From assembly GCA_963920705.1 (NCBI GenBank), contig OY987226.1:28032706-28096705 (forward strand): DNA of 64,000 bases, read 5' to 3'. The position numbers and the translations under genes are program-made. The notes below the pieces were generated by a model that made no database searches, was not told where the DNA came from, and saw only the letters and a program-made list of their open reading frames with translations. Origin of the DNA: Odiellus spinosus. Lineage: Eukaryota; Arthropoda; Arachnida; Opiliones; Phalangiidae. Below, one piece after another: positions 1 to 12,568 of the stretch (position 1 is the first letter of the stretch; every line of letters starts with the position of its first letter).

Positions 1-910
1 TTATTTTCCATTGAAGAGTTATTTTCAATTGAAGAGTTATTTTCGATTGAGATTTATTTTCAGTTGAAGAGTTTTTTTAAATTGTAAGGTTATTTTCCAT
101 TGAAGAGTTATTTTCAATTGAAGAGTTATTTTCGATTGAGAGTTATTTTGCATTGAAGAGTTATTTTCAATCGAAGAGTTATTTTCGATTAAGAGTTATT
201 TTCAGTTGAAAATTTATTTTCAATTGAAAGGTTATTTTCCATTGAAGAATTATTTTCCATTGAAGAGTTATTTTCCGTTGAAGAGTTATTTTTGATTGAG
301 AGTTATTTTCAGTTGAAGAGTTATTTTCAATCGAAGAGTTATTTTCAATTGAAGAGTTATTTTCAATTGAAGAGTTATTTTCAATTGAAAGGTTATTTTC
401 AATTAAAGAGATATTTTCAATTGAAAGGTTATTTTCCATTGAAGAGTTATTTTCAATTGAAGAGTTATTTTCAATTGAAAGGTTATTTTCAATTAAAGAG
501 ATATTTTCAATTGAAAGGTTATTTTCCATTGAAGAGTTATTTTCCATTGAAGAGTTATTTTCAATTGAAAGGTTATTTTCCATTGAAGAGTTATTTTCAT
601 TTGAAGAGTTATTTTCAATTAAAGAGATATTTTCAATTGAAAGGTGATTTTCCATTGAAGAGTTATTTTCGATTGAGAGTTATTTTCAATTGAGGAGTTA
701 TTTTTGATTGAGAGTTATTTTCAGTTGAAGAGTTATTTTCAATCGAAGAGTTATTTTCAATTGAAGAGTTATTTTCAATTGAAGAGTTATTTTCAATTGA
801 AGAGTTATTTTCAATTGAAAGGTTATTTTCAATTGAAGAGTTGTTTTCGATTGAGAGTTATTTTCAGTTGAAGAGTTATTTTCAATTGAAGAGTTATTTT
901 CAATTGAAGA
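1..910 (+). repeat. Block A, truncated left-hand HOR segment
   Basis: Contains a 7-T junction (72-78) followed by the segment 179-655, which reappears at 1965-2441 and in shortened form at 5021-5461. It then joins directly to the next HOR copy without the two sub-units found at 2679-4680. It is therefore an internally shortened copy, or the tail of a copy that continues to the left of the window. Confidence 0.7.
72..78 (+). repeat. T-run junction of block A (7 T), first of eight
   Basis: A homopolymer sits between a TTTTCAGTTGAAGAG monomer and AAATTG. The eight copies have lengths 7 (72-78), 7 (1360-1366), 6 (1859-1864), 8 (4059-4066), 7 (4914-4920), 8 (7025-7032), 7 (7862-7868) and 6 (8361-8366). 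Length goes with position in the HOR, so each is an inherited sub-unit marker rather than random slippage. Confidence 0.9.
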
Positions 911-3900
911 GATATTTTCGATTGAGTGTTATTTTACATCGAAGAGTTATTTTCAATCGAAGAGTTATTTTCAGTCGAAGAGTTATTTTCAATTGAAGAG
1001 TTATTTTCAATTGAAGAGTTATTTTCAATTGAAGAGTTATTTTCAATTGAAGAGTTATTTCCAATTGAAGAGTTATTTTCAATTGAAGAGTTATTTTCAA
1101 TTGAAGAGTTATTTTCAATTGAAGAGTTATTTTCAATTGAAGAGTTATTTTCAATTGAAGAGTTATTTTCAATTGAAAAGTTATTTTCAATTGAAGAGTT
1201 ATTTTCAATTGAAGAGTTATTTTCAATTGAAGAGTTATTTTCAATTGAAGAGTTATTTTCAATTGAAAGGTTATTTTCCATTGAAGAGTTATTTTACATT
1301 GAAGAGTTATTTTCAATTGAAGAGTTATTTTCGATTGAGATTTATTTTCAGTTGAAGAGTTTTTTTAAATTGAAAGGTTATTTTCCATTGAAGAGTTATT
1401 TTCAATTGAAGAGTTATTTTCGATTGAGAGTTATTTTACATTGAAGAGTTATTTTCAATCGAAAAGTTATTTTCGATTAAGAGTTATTTTCAGTTGAAAA
1501 TTTATTTTCAATTGAAAGGTTATTTTCCATTGAAGAATTATTTTCCATTGAAGAGTTATTTTCCGTTGAAGAGTTATTTTTGATTGAGAGTTATTTTCCG
1601 TTGAAGAGTTATTTTTGATTGAGAGTTATTTTCAGTTGAAGAGTTATTTTCAATCGAAGAGTTATTTTCAATTGAAGAGTTATTTTCAATTGAAGAGTTA
1701 TTTTCAATTGAAGAGTTATTTTCCATTGAAGAGTTATTTTCAATTGAAGAGTTATTTTCAATTGAAAGGTTATTTTCCATTGAAGAGTTATTTTCCATTG
1801 AAGAGTTATTTTCAATTGAAGAGTTATTTTCGATTGAGATTTATTTTCAGTTGAAGAGTTTTTTAAATTGAAAGGTTATTTTCCATTGAAGATTTATTTT
1901 CAATTGAAGAGTTATTTTCGATTGAGAGTTATTTTACATTGAAGAGTTATTTTCAATCGAAGAGTTATTTTCGATTAAGAGTTATTTTCAGTTGAAAATT
2001 TATTTTCAATTGAAAGGTTATTTTCCATTGAAGAATTATTTTCCATTGAAGAGTTATTTTCCATTGAAGAATTATTTTCCATTGAAGAGTTATTTTCCGT
2101 TGAAGAGTTATTTTTGATTGAGAGTTATTTTCAATTGAAGAGTTATTTTCAATTGAAGAGTTATTTTCAATTGAAAGGTTATTTTCAATTAAAGAGATAT
2201 TTTCAATTGAAAGGTTATTTTCCATTGAAGAGTTATTTTCAATTGAAGAGTTATTTTCAATTGAAAGGTTATTTTCAATTAAAGAGATATTTTCAATTGA
2301 AAGGTTATTTTCCATTGAAGAGTTATTTTCCATTGAAGAGTTATTTTCAATTGAAAGGTTATTTTCCATTGAAGAGTTATTTTCATTTGAAGAGTTATTT
2401 TCAATTAAAGAGATATTTTCAATTGAAAGGTGATTTTCCATTGAAGAGTTATTTTCGATTGAGAGTTATTTTCAATTGAAGAGTTATTTTTGATTGAGAG
2501 TTATTTTCAGTTGAAGAGTTATTTTCAATCGAAGAGTTATTTTCAATTGAAGAGTTATTTTCAATTGAAGAGTTATTTTCAATTGAAAGGTTATTTTCAA
2601 TTGAAGAGTTGTTTTCGATTGAGAGTTATTTTCAGTTGAAGAGTTATTTTCAATTGAAGAGTTATTTTCAATTGAAGAGATATTTTCGATTGAGTGTTAT
2701 TTTACATCGAAGAGTTATTTTCAATCGAAGAGTTATTTTCAGTTGAAGAGTTATTTTCAATTGAAGAGTTATTTTCAATTGAAGAGTTATTTTCAATTGA
2801 AGAGTTATTTTCAATTGAAGAGTTATTTTCAATTGAAGAGTTATTTTCAATTGAAGAGTTATTTTCAATTGAAGAGTTATTTTCAATTGAAGAGTTATTT
2901 TCAATTGAAGAGTTATTTTCAATTGAAGAGTTATTTTCAATTGAAAAGTTATTTTCAATTGAAGAGTTATTTTCAATAGAAAGGTTATTTTCCATTGAAG
3001 AGTTATTTTCAATTGAAGAGTTATTTTCGATTGAGAGTTATTTTCAGTTGAAGAGTTATTTTAAATCGAAGAGTTATTTTCAATTGAAGAGTTATTTTCA
3101 ATTGAAGAGTTATTTTCAATTGAAGAGTTATTTTCAATTGAAAGGTTATTTTCCATTGAAGAGTTATTTTCCATTGAAGAGTTATTTTCAATCGAAGAGT
3201 TATTTTCAATTGAAGAGTTATTTTCAATTGAAGAGTTATTTTCAATTGAAAGGTTATTTTCAATTAAAGAGATATTTTCAATTGAAAGGTGATTTTCCAT
3301 TGAAGAGTTATTTTCGATTGAGAGTTATTTTCAGTTGAAGAGTAATTTTCAATCGAAGAGTTATTTTCAATTGAAGAGTTATTTTTAATTGAAGAGTTAT
3401 TTTCAATTGAAAGGTTATTTTCAATTGAAGAGTTGTTTTCGATTGAGAGTTATTTTCAGTTGAAGAGTTATTTTCAATTGAAGAGTTATTTTCAATTGAA
3501 GAGATATTTTCGATTGAGTGTTATTTTACATCGAAGAGTTATTTTCAATCGAAGAGTTATTTTCAGTTGAAGAGTTATTTTCAATTGAAGAGTTATTTTC
3601 AATTGAAGAGTTATTTTCAATTGAAGAGTTATTTTCAATTGAAGAGTTATTTTCAATTGAAGAGTTATTTTCAATTGAAGAGTTATTTTCAATTGAAGAG
3701 TTATTTTCAATTGAAAAGTTATTTTCAATTGAAGAGTTATTTTCAATAGAAAGGTTATTTTCCATTGAAGAGTTATTTTCAATTGAAGAGTTATTTTCGA
3801 TTGAGAGTTATTTTCAGTTGAAGAGTTATTTTAAATCGAAGAGTTATTTTCAATTGAAGAGTTATTTTCAATTGAAGAGTTATTTTCAATTGAAGAGTTA

Positions 3901-4680
3901 TTTTCAATTGAAGAGTTATTTTCAATTGAAGAGTTATTTTCAATTGAAGAGTTATTTTCAATTGAAAGGTTATTTTCCATTGAAGAGTTATTTTCCATTG
4001 AAGAGTTATTTTCAATTGAAGAGTTATTTTCGATTGAGATTTATTTTCAGTTGAAGAGTTTTTTTTAAATTGAAAGGTTATTTTCCATTGAAGAGTTATT
4101 TTCAATTGAAGAGTTATTTTCGATTGAGAGTTATTTTACATTGAAGAGTTATTTTCAATCGAAGAGTTATTTTCGATTAAGAGTTATTTTCAGTTGAAAA
4201 TTTATTTTCAATTGAAAGGTTATTTTCCATTGAAGAATTATTTTCCATTGAAGAGTTATTTTCCGTTGAAGAGTTATTTTTGATTGAGAGTTATTTTCAG
4301 TTGAAGAGTTATTTTCAATCGAAGAGTTATTTTCAATTGAAGAGTTATTTTCAATTGAAGAGTTATTTTCAATTGAAAGGTTATTTTCAATTAAAGAGAT
4401 ATTTTCAATTGAAAGGTTATTTTCCATTGAGTTATTTTCAATTGAAGAGTTATTTTCAATTGAAAGGTTATTTTCAATTAAAGAGATATTTTCAATTGAG
4501 TGTTATTTTACATCGAAGAGTTATTTTCAATCGAAGAGTTATTTTCAGTTGAAGAGTTATTTTCAATTAAAGAGATATTTTCAATTGAAAGGTGATTTTC
4601 CATTGAAGCGTTATTTTCGATTGAGAGTTATTTTCAGTTGAAGAGTTATTTTCAATTGAAGAGTTATTTTCAATTGAAGA
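911..4680 (+). repeat. Block A HOR copy 1 (3,770 bp)
   Basis: Has three sub-units starting at the GATATTTTCGATTGAGTG markers 911, 2679 and 3503. It carries T-run junctions of 7, 6 and 8 T at 1360-1366, 1859-1864 and 4059-4066. Compared with the next copy it is 822 bp longer. A run of near-canonical monomers after 973 accounts for 216 bp (12 monomers), a segment of about 498 bp containing the 6-T junction is present here only, and about 108 bp (6 monomers) is spread over the other sub-units. These differences add up to the observed length difference. Confidence 0.8.
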
Positions 4681-7628
4681 GATATTTTCGATTGAGTGTT
4701 ATTTTACATCGAAGAGTTATTTTCAATCGAAGAGTTATTTTCAGTTGAAGAGTTATTTTCAATTGAAGAGTTATTTTCAATTGAAGAGTTATTTTCAATT
4801 GAAGAGTTATTTTCAATTGAAAGGTTATTTTCCATTGAAGAGTTATTTTACATTGAAGAGTTATTTTCAATTGAAGAGTTATTTTCGATTGAGATTTATT
4901 TTCAGTTGAAGAGTTTTTTTAAATTGAAAGGTTATTTTCCATTGAAGAGTTATTTTCAATTGAAGAGTTATTTTCGATTGAGAGTTATTTTACATTGAAG
5001 AGTTATTTTCAATCGAAAAGTTATTTTCGATTAAGAGTTATTTTCAGTTGAAAATTTATTTTCAATTGAAAGGTTATTTTCCATTGAAGAATTATTTTCC
5101 ATTGAAGAGTTATTTTCCATTGAAGAATTATTTTCCATTGAAGAGTTATTTTCCGTTGAAGAAATATTTTTGATTGAGAGTTATTTTCAATTGAAGAGTT
5201 ATTTTCAATTGAAGAGTTATTTTCAATTGAAAGGTTATTTTCAATTAAAGAGATATTTTCAATTGAAAGGTTATTTTCCATTGAAGAGTTATTTTCAATT
5301 GAAGAGTTATTTTCAATTGAAAGGTTATTTTCCATTGAAGAGTTATTTTCCATTGAAGAGTTATTTTCAATTGAAAGGTTATTTTCCATTGAAGAGTTAT
5401 TTTCATTTGAAGAGTTATTTTCAATTAAAGAGATATTTTCAATTGAAAGGTGATTTTCCATTGAAGAGTTATTTTCGATTGAGAGTTATTTTCAATTGAA
5501 GAGTTATTTTTGATTGAGAGTTATTTTCAGTTGAAGAGTTATTTTCAATCGAAGAGTTATTTTCAATTGAAGAGTTATTTTCAATTGAAGAGTTATTTTC
5601 AATTGAAAGGTTATTTTCAATTGAAGAGTTGTTTTCGATTGAGAGTTATTTTCAGTTGAAGAGTTATTTTCAATTGAAGAGTTATTTTCAATTGAAGAGA
5701 TATTTTCGATTGAGTGTTATTTTACATCGAAGAGTTATTTTCAATCGAAGAGTTATTTTCAGTTGAAGAGTTATTTTCAATTGAAGAGTTATTTTCAATT
5801 GAAGAGTTATTTTCAATTGAAGAGTTATTTTCAATTGAAGAGTTATTTTCAATTGAAGAGTTATTTTCAATTGAAGAGTTATTTTCAATTGAAGAGTTAT
5901 TTTCAATTGAAGAGTTATTTTCAATTGAAAAGTTATTTTCAATTGAAGAGTTATTTTCAATAGAAAGGTTATTTTCCATTGAAGAGTTATTTTCAATTGA
6001 AGAGTTATTTTCGATTGAGAGTTATTTTCAGTTGAAGAGTTATTTTAAATCGAAGAGTTATTTTCAATTGAAGAGTTATTTTCAATTGAAGAGTTATTTT
6101 CAATTGAAGAGTTATTTTCAATTGAAGAGTTATTTTCAATTGAAAGGTTATTTTCCATTGAAGAGTTATTTTCCATTGAAGAGTTATTTTCAATCGAAGA
6201 GTTATTTTCAATTGAAGAGTTATTTTCAATTGAAGAGTTATTTTCAATTGAAAGGTTATTTTCAATTAAAGAGATATTTTCAATTGAAAGGTGATTTTCC
6301 ATTGAAGAGTTATTTTCGATTGAGAGTTATTTTCAGTTGAAGAGTAATTTTCAATCGAAGAGTTATTTTCAATTGAAGAGTTATTTTTAATTGAAGAGTT
6401 ATTTTCAATTGAAAGGTTATTTTCAATTGAAGAGTTGTTTTCGATTGAGAGTTATTTTCAGTTGAAGAGTTATTTTCAATTGAAGAGTTATTTTCAATTG
6501 AAGAGATATTTTCGATTGAGTGTTATTTTACATCGAAGAGTTATTTTCAATCGAAGAGTTATTTTCAGTTGAAGAGTTATTTTCAATTGAAGAGTTATTT
6601 TCAATTGAAGAGTTATTTTCAATTGAAGAGTTATTTTCAATTGAAGAGTTATTTTCAATTGAAGAGTTATTTTCAATTGAAGAGTTATTTTCAATTGAAG
6701 AGTTATTTTCAATTGAAAAGTTATTTTCAATTGAAGAGTTATTTTCAATAGAAAGGTTATTTTCCATTGAAGAGTTATTTTCAATTGAAGAGTTATTTTC
6801 GATTGAGAGTTATTTTCAGTTGAAGAGTTATTTTAAATCGAAGAGTTATTTTCAATTGAAGAGTTATTTTCAATTGAAGAGTTATTTTCAATTGAAGAGT
6901 TATTTTCAATTGAAGAGTTATTTTCAATTGAAAGGTTATTTTCCATTGAAGAGTTATTTTCCATTGAAGAGTTATTTTCAATTGAAGAGTTATTTTCGAT
7001 TGAGATTTATTTTCAGTTGAAGAGTTTTTTTTAAATTGAAAGGTTATTTTCCATTGAAGAGTTATTTTCAATTGAAGAGTTATTTTCGATTGAGAGTTAT
7101 TTTACATTGAAGAGTTATTTTCAATCGAAGAGTTATTTTCGATTAAGAGTTATTTTCAGTTGAAAATTTATTTTCAATTGAAAGGTTATTTTCCATTGAA
7201 GAATTATTTTCCATTGAAGAGTTATTTTCCGTTGAAGAGTTATTTTTGATTGAGAGTTATTTTCAGTTGAAGAGTTATTTTCAATTGAAGAGTTATTTTC
7301 AATTGAAGAGTTATTTTCAATTGAAAGGTTATTTTCAATTAAAGAGATATTTTCAATTGAAAGGTTATTTTCCATTGAGTTATTTTCAATTGAAGAGTTA
7401 TTTTCAATTGAAAGGTTATTTTCAATTAAAGAGATATTTTCAATTGAGTGTTATTTTACATCGAAGAGTTATTTTCAATCGAAGAGTTATTTTCAGTTGA
7501 AGAGTTATTTTCAATTAAAGAGATATTTTCAATTGAAAGGTGATTTTCCATTGAAGCGTTATTTTCGATTGAGAGTTATTTTCAGTTGAAGAGTTATTTT
7601 CAATTGAAGAGTTATTTTCAATTGAAGA
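4681..7628 (+). repeat. Block A HOR copy 2 (2,948 bp)
   Basis: Sub-units start at 4681, 5699 and 6505. The T-run junctions are 7 T (4914-4920) and 8 T (7025-7032); the 6-T junction and its segment of about 0.5 kb are missing. The order of variant monomers otherwise follows copy 1, for example the rare GAAGCG ending near 4,610 and again near 7,556. One private variant is GAAGAAATATTTTTG at about 5,160 where copy 1 has GAAGAGTTATTTTTG. Confidence 0.8.
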
Positions 7629-8440
7629 GATATTTTCGATTGAGTGTTATTTTACATCGAAGAGTTATTTTCAATCGAAGAGTTATTTTCAGTTGAAGAG
7701 TTATTTTCAATTGAAGAGTTATTTTCAATTGAAGAGTTATTTTCAATTGAAGAGTTATTTTCAATTGAAAGGTTATTTTCCATTGAAGAGTTATTTTACA
7801 TTGAAGAGTTATTTTCAATTGAAGAGTTATTTTCGATTGAGATTTATTTTCAGTTGAAGAGTTTTTTTAAATTGAAAGGTTATTTTCCATTGAAGAGTTA
7901 TTTTCAATTGAAGAGTTATTTTCGATTGAGAGTTATTTTACATTGAAGAGTTATTTTCAATCGAAAAGTTATTTTCGATTAAGAGTTATTTTCAGTTGAA
8001 AATTTATTTTCAATTGAAAGGTTATTTTCCATTGAAGAATTATTTTCCATTGAAGAGTTATTTTCCGTTGAAGAGTTATTTTTGATTGAGAGTTATTTTC
8101 CGTTGAAGAGTTATTTTTGATTGAGAGTTATTTTCAGTTGAAGAGTTATTTTCAATCGAAGAGTTATTTTCAATTGAAGAGTTATTTTCAATTGAAGAGT
8201 TATTTTCAATTGAAGAGTTATTTTCCATTGAAGAGTTATTTTCAATTGAAGAGTTATTTTCAATTGAAAGGTTATTTTCCATTGAAGAGTTATTTTCCAT
8301 TGAAGAGTTATTTTCAATTGAAGAGTTATTTTCGATTGAGATTTATTTTCAGTTGAAGAGTTTTTTAAATTGAAAGGTTATTTTCCATTGAAGAGTTATT
8401 TTCAATTGAAGAGTTATTTTCGATTGAGAGTTATTTTACA
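7629..8440 (+). repeat. Block A HOR copy 3, partial
   Basis: Starts at the 7629 marker and matches the first sub-unit of the previous copies, including a 7-T junction (7862-7868) and the 6-T segment (8361-8366) present in copy 1 but absent from copy 2. The match ends near 8,440, where the sequence changes to the other subfamily. Confidence 0.75.
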
Positions 8441-8821
8441 TTGAAGAGTTATTTTCAATTGAAGAGTTATTTTCCATTGAAGAGTTATTTTCAATTGAAG
8501 AGTTATTTTCAATTGAAAGGTTATTTTCCATTGAAGAGTTATTTTCCATTGAAGAGTTATTTTCAATTGAAGAGTTATTTTCAATTGAAGAGTTATTTTC
8601 CATTAAAGAGTTATTTTCAATTGAAGAGGTATTTTCGATTGAGAGTTATTTTCAATTGAAGAGTTATTTTCAATTGAAGAGTTATTTTCAATTGAAGAGT
8701 TATTTTCAATTGAAGAGTTATTTTCAATTGAAGAGTTATTTTCAATTGAAGAGTAATTTTCAATTGAAGAGTTATTTTCAATTGAAGAGTTATTTTCGAT
8801 TGAGAGTTATTTTCAATTGAA
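8441..8821 (+). repeat. Transition between block A and the right-hand subfamilies
   Basis: A mixture of TTTTCCATTG and canonical monomers up to about 8,625, then the GAGGTATTTTCGATTGAGAG marker typical of the right-hand part, then seven or so canonical monomers with one TAATTTTC variant near 8,752. No non-satellite DNA marks the boundary. Confidence 0.7.
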
Positions 8822-8991
8822 GAGCTATTTTCAATTGAGTTATTTTCAATAGAAGAGCTATTTTCAATTGAGTTATTTTCAATTGAAGAGTTATTTGAAG
8901 AGTTATTTTCGATTGAGAGTTATTTTCAATTGAAAGGTTATTTTCGATTGAGAGTTATTTTCAATTGAGGAGTTATTTTCAAATTAAAGAG
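8822..8991 (+). repeat. Landmark block L1 (170 bp), first copy
   Basis: A fixed order of short monomers: GAGCTATTTTCAATT, GAGTTATTTTCAATAGAA, GAGCTATTTTCAATT again, the first 12-bp monomer of the window (8891-8902), two CGATTGAGAG 17-mers, a GGAG-ended monomer and a CAAATTAAAGAG monomer. The same block or a close variant starts at 13799, 15137, 17098, 18400, 22744, 26409, 28786, 30136, 32109, 34504, 38093, 40716, 41333, 42189, 43822, 46120, 48064, 51437, 54044, 54774, 57830 and 60301. It is usually preceded by a TAATTTTCAATTG monomer about 70 bp upstream. L1 is the best ruler for the right-hand 55 kb. Confidence 0.9.
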
Positions 8992-11259
8992 TTATTTTCA
9001 ATTGAAGAGTTATTTTCAATTGAAGAGTTATTTTCAATTGAAAGGTTATTTTCCATTGAAGAGTTATTTTCGATTGAAGAGTTATTTTCAATTGAAGAGT
9101 TATTTGAAGAGTTATTTTCAATTGAAGAGTTATTTGAAGAGTTATTTTCAATTGAAGAGTTATTTTCAATTGAAAGGTGATTTTCCATTGAAGAGTTATT
9201 TTCAATTGAAGAGTTATTTTCCATTAAAGAGTTATTTTCAATTGAAGAGTTATTTTCGATTGAGAGTTATTTTCAATTGAAGAGTTATTTTCAATTGAAG
9301 AGTTATTTTCGATTGAAGAGTTATTTTCCATTGAAGAGTTATTTTCAATCGAAGAGTTATTTTCAATCGAAGGGTTATTTTCAATTGAAGAGTTATTTTT
9401 CATTGAAGAGTTATTTTCCATTGAAGAGTTATTTTCAATTGAAGAGTTATTTTTCATTGAAGAGTTATTTTCCATTGAAGAGTTATTTTCAATTGAAGAG
9501 TTATTTTCAATTGAAGAGTTATTTTCAATTGAAGAGTTATTTTCGATTGAGTTATTTTCAATTGAAGAGTTATTTGAAGAGTTATTTTCAATTAAAGAGT
9601 TATTTTCAATTGAAGAGTTATTTTCAATTGAAGAGTTATTTGAAGAGTTATTTTCAATTGAAGAGTTATTTGAAGAGTTATTTTCAATTGAAGAGTTATT
9701 TGAAGAGTTATTTTCAATTGAAGAGTTATTTTCGATTGAGAGTTATTTTACGTTGAAGAGCTTTTTCAGTTGAAGAGTTATTTTCAGTTGAAGAGTTATT
9801 TTCAATTGAAGAGTTATTTTCCATTGAAGAGTTATTTTCAATTAAAGAGTTTATTTCAATTGAAGAGTTATTTTCAATTGAAGAGTTATATTCAATTGAT
9901 GAGTTATTTTCAATTGAAGAGTTATTTTCAATTGAAGAGTTATTTTCAATTGAAGAGTTATTTTCAGTTGAAGAGTTATTTTCAATTGAAGAGTTATTTT
10001 CCAATGAAGAGTTATTTTCAATTAAAGAGTTATTTTCAATTGAAGAGTTATTTTCAATTGAAGAGTTATTTTCAATTGAAAGGTTATTTTCCATTGAAGA
10101 GTTATTTTCGATTGAAGAGTTATTTTCAATTGAAGAGTTATTTGAAGAGTTATTTTCAATTGAAGAGTTATTTGAAGAGTTATTTTCAATTGAAGAGTTA
10201 TTTGAAGAGTTATTTTCAATTGAAGAGTTATTTGAAGAGTTATTTTCAATTGAAGAGTTATTTTCAATTGAAAGGGGATTTTCCATTGAAGAGTTATTTT
10301 CAATTGAAGAGTTATTTTCGATTGAGAGTTATTTTCAATTGAAGAGTTATTTTCAATTGAAGAGTTATTTTCGATTGAAGAGTTATTTTCCATTGAAGAG
10401 TTATTTTCAATCGAAGAGTTATTTTTCATTGAAGAGTTATTTTCCATTGAAGAGTTATTTTCAATTGAAGAGTTATTTTTCATTGAAGAGTTATTTTCAA
10501 TTGAAGAGTTATTTTTCATTGAAGAGTTATTTTCCATTGAAGAGTTATTTTCAATTGAAGAGTTATTTTCAATTGAAGAGTTATTTTCAATTGAAGAGTT
10601 ATTTTCGATTGAGTTATTTTCAATTGAAGAGTTATTTGAAGAGTTATTTTCAATTAAAGAGTTATTTTCAATTGAAGAGTTATTTTCAATTGAAGAGTTA
10701 TTTGAAGAGTTATTTTCAATTGAAGAGTTATTTGAAGAGTTATTTTCAATTGAAGAGTTATTTTCGATTGAGAGTTATTTTACGTTGAAGAGCTTTTTCA
10801 GTTGAAGAGTTATTTTCAGTTGAAGAGTTATTTTCAATTGAAGAGTTATTTTCCATTGAAGAGTTATTTTCAATTAAAGAGTTTATTTCAATTGAAGAGT
10901 TATTTTCAATTGAAGAGTTATATTCAATTGATGAGTTATTTTCAATTGAAGAGTTATTTTCAATTGAAGAGTTATTTTCAATTGAAGAGTTATTTTCAGT
11001 TGAAGAGTTATTTTCAATTGAAGAGTTATTTTCCAATGAAGAGTTATTTTCAATTAAAGAGTTATTTTCAATTGAAGAGTTATTTTCAATTGAAGAGTTA
11101 TATTCAATTGAAGAGTTATTTTGAATTGAAGAGTTATTTTGAATTGAAGAGTTATTTTCAATTGAAGAGTTATTTTCAATTGAAGAGTTATTTTCAATTG
11201 AAGAGTTATTTTCAATTGAAGAGTTATTTTCAATTGAAGAGTTATTTTGAATTGAAGAG

Positions 11260-11457
11260 TTATTTTCAATTGAAGAGTTATTTTCAATTGAAGAGTTATT
11301 TTCAATTGAAGAGTTATTTTCAATTGAAGAGTTATTTTCAATTGAAGAGTTATTTTCAATTGAAGAGTTATTTTCAATTGAAGAGTTATTTTCAATTGAA
11401 GAGTTATTTTCAATTGAAGAGTTATTTTCAATTGAAGAGTTATTTTCAATTGAAGAG
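11260..11457 (+). repeat. Run of 11 identical canonical monomers
   Basis: Eleven consecutive perfect copies of TTATTTTCAATTGAAGAG, preceded by a TTTTGAATTG monomer and followed by a TTTTCCATTG monomer. It is bounded like the longer run one unit downstream. Confidence 0.95.
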
Positions 11458-12316
11458 TTATTTTCCATTGAAGAGTTATTTTCAATTGAAGAGTTATTTT
11501 CAATTGAAGAGTTATTTTCAATTGAAGAGTTATTTTCGATTGAGTTATTTTCAATTGAAGAGTTATTTGAAGAGTTATTTTCAATTAAAGAGTTATTTTC
11601 AATTGAAGAGTTATTTTCAATTGAAGAGTTATTTGAAGAGTTATTTTCAATTGAAGAGTTATTTGAGGAGTTATTTTCAATTGAAGAGTTATTTTCGATT
11701 GAGAGTTATTTTACGTTGAAGAGCTTTTTCAGTTGAAGAGTTATTTTCAGTTGAAGAGTTATTTTCAATTGAAGAGTTATTTTCCATTGAAGAGTTATTT
11801 TCAATTAAAGAGTTTATTTCAATTGAAGAGTTATTTTCAATTGAAGAGTTATATTCAATTGATGAGTTATTTTCAATTGAAGAGTTATTTTCAATTGAAG
11901 AGTTATTTTCAATTGAAGAGTTATTTTCAGTTGAAGAGTTATTTTCAATTGAAGAGTTATTTTCCAATGAAGAGTTATTTTCAATTAAAGAGTTATTTTC
12001 AATTGAAGAGTTATTTTCAATTGAAGAGTTATATTCAATTGAAGAGTTATTTTGAATTGAAGAGTTATTTTGAATTGAAGAGTTATTTTCAATTGAAGAG
12101 TTTATTTCAATTGATGAGTTATTTTCAATTGAAGAGTTATTTTCAATTGAAGAGTTATTTTCAGTTGAAGAGTTATTTTCAATTGAAGAGTTATTTTCCA
12201 ATGAAGAGATATTTTCAATTAAAGAGTTATTTTCAATTGAAGAGTTATTTTCAATTGAAGAGTTATATTCAATTGAAGAGTTATTTTGAATTGAAGAGTT
12301 ATTTTGAATTGAAGAG

Positions 12317-12568
12317 TTATTTTCAATTGAAGAGTTATTTTCAATTGAAGAGTTATTTTCAATTGAAGAGTTATTTTCAATTGAAGAGTTATTTTCAATT
12401 GAAGAGTTATTTTCAATTGAAGAGTTATTTTCAATTGAAGAGTTATTTTCAATTGAAGAGTTATTTTCAATTGAAGAGTTATTTTCAATTGAAGAGTTAT
12501 TTTCAATTGAAGAGTTATTTTCAATTGAAGAGTTATTTTCAATTGAAGAGTTATTTTCAATTGAAGAG
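12317..12568 (+). repeat. Run of 14 identical canonical monomers
   Basis: Fourteen perfect 18-bp copies in a row, the longest uninterrupted run I counted. It has the same flanking monomers as the 11-copy run at 11260, so the two are alleles of one site in adjacent 1-kb units that differ by three monomers. Confidence 0.95.

Larger units (their letters stand above)
1..8440 (+). repeat. Block A: divergent satellite subfamily with ~3-kb higher-order repeat
   Basis: This left block differs from everything to its right. It has no 12-bp TTATTTGAAGAG monomers, many TTTTCCATTG and GAAAGG monomers, the pair ATTAAAGAGATATTTTC, and a T-run junction (AGTT followed by more T, then AAATTG) that is not seen after 8,366. 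The marker GATATTTTCGATTGAGTG recurs at 911, 2679, 3503, 4681, 5699, 6505 and 7629. The spacings are 1768, 824, 1178, 1018, 806 and 1124, which define a three-part HOR of about 3 kb. Differences between copies are mostly whole numbers of monomers. Confidence 0.9.

Noticed and set aside
72-78. T-runs of block A as poly-A tails of inserted SINEs or LINEs (on the minus strand)
   Set aside because: Runs are only 6-8 T, are flanked directly by satellite monomers, and have no element body or target-site duplication.
8822-8991. L1 block as a regulatory element, attachment site or promoter
   Set aside because: It is made only of rearranged monomers, and no recognisable binding motif or TATA/initiator arrangement stands out from the A/T-rich background; it is kept only as a landmark.
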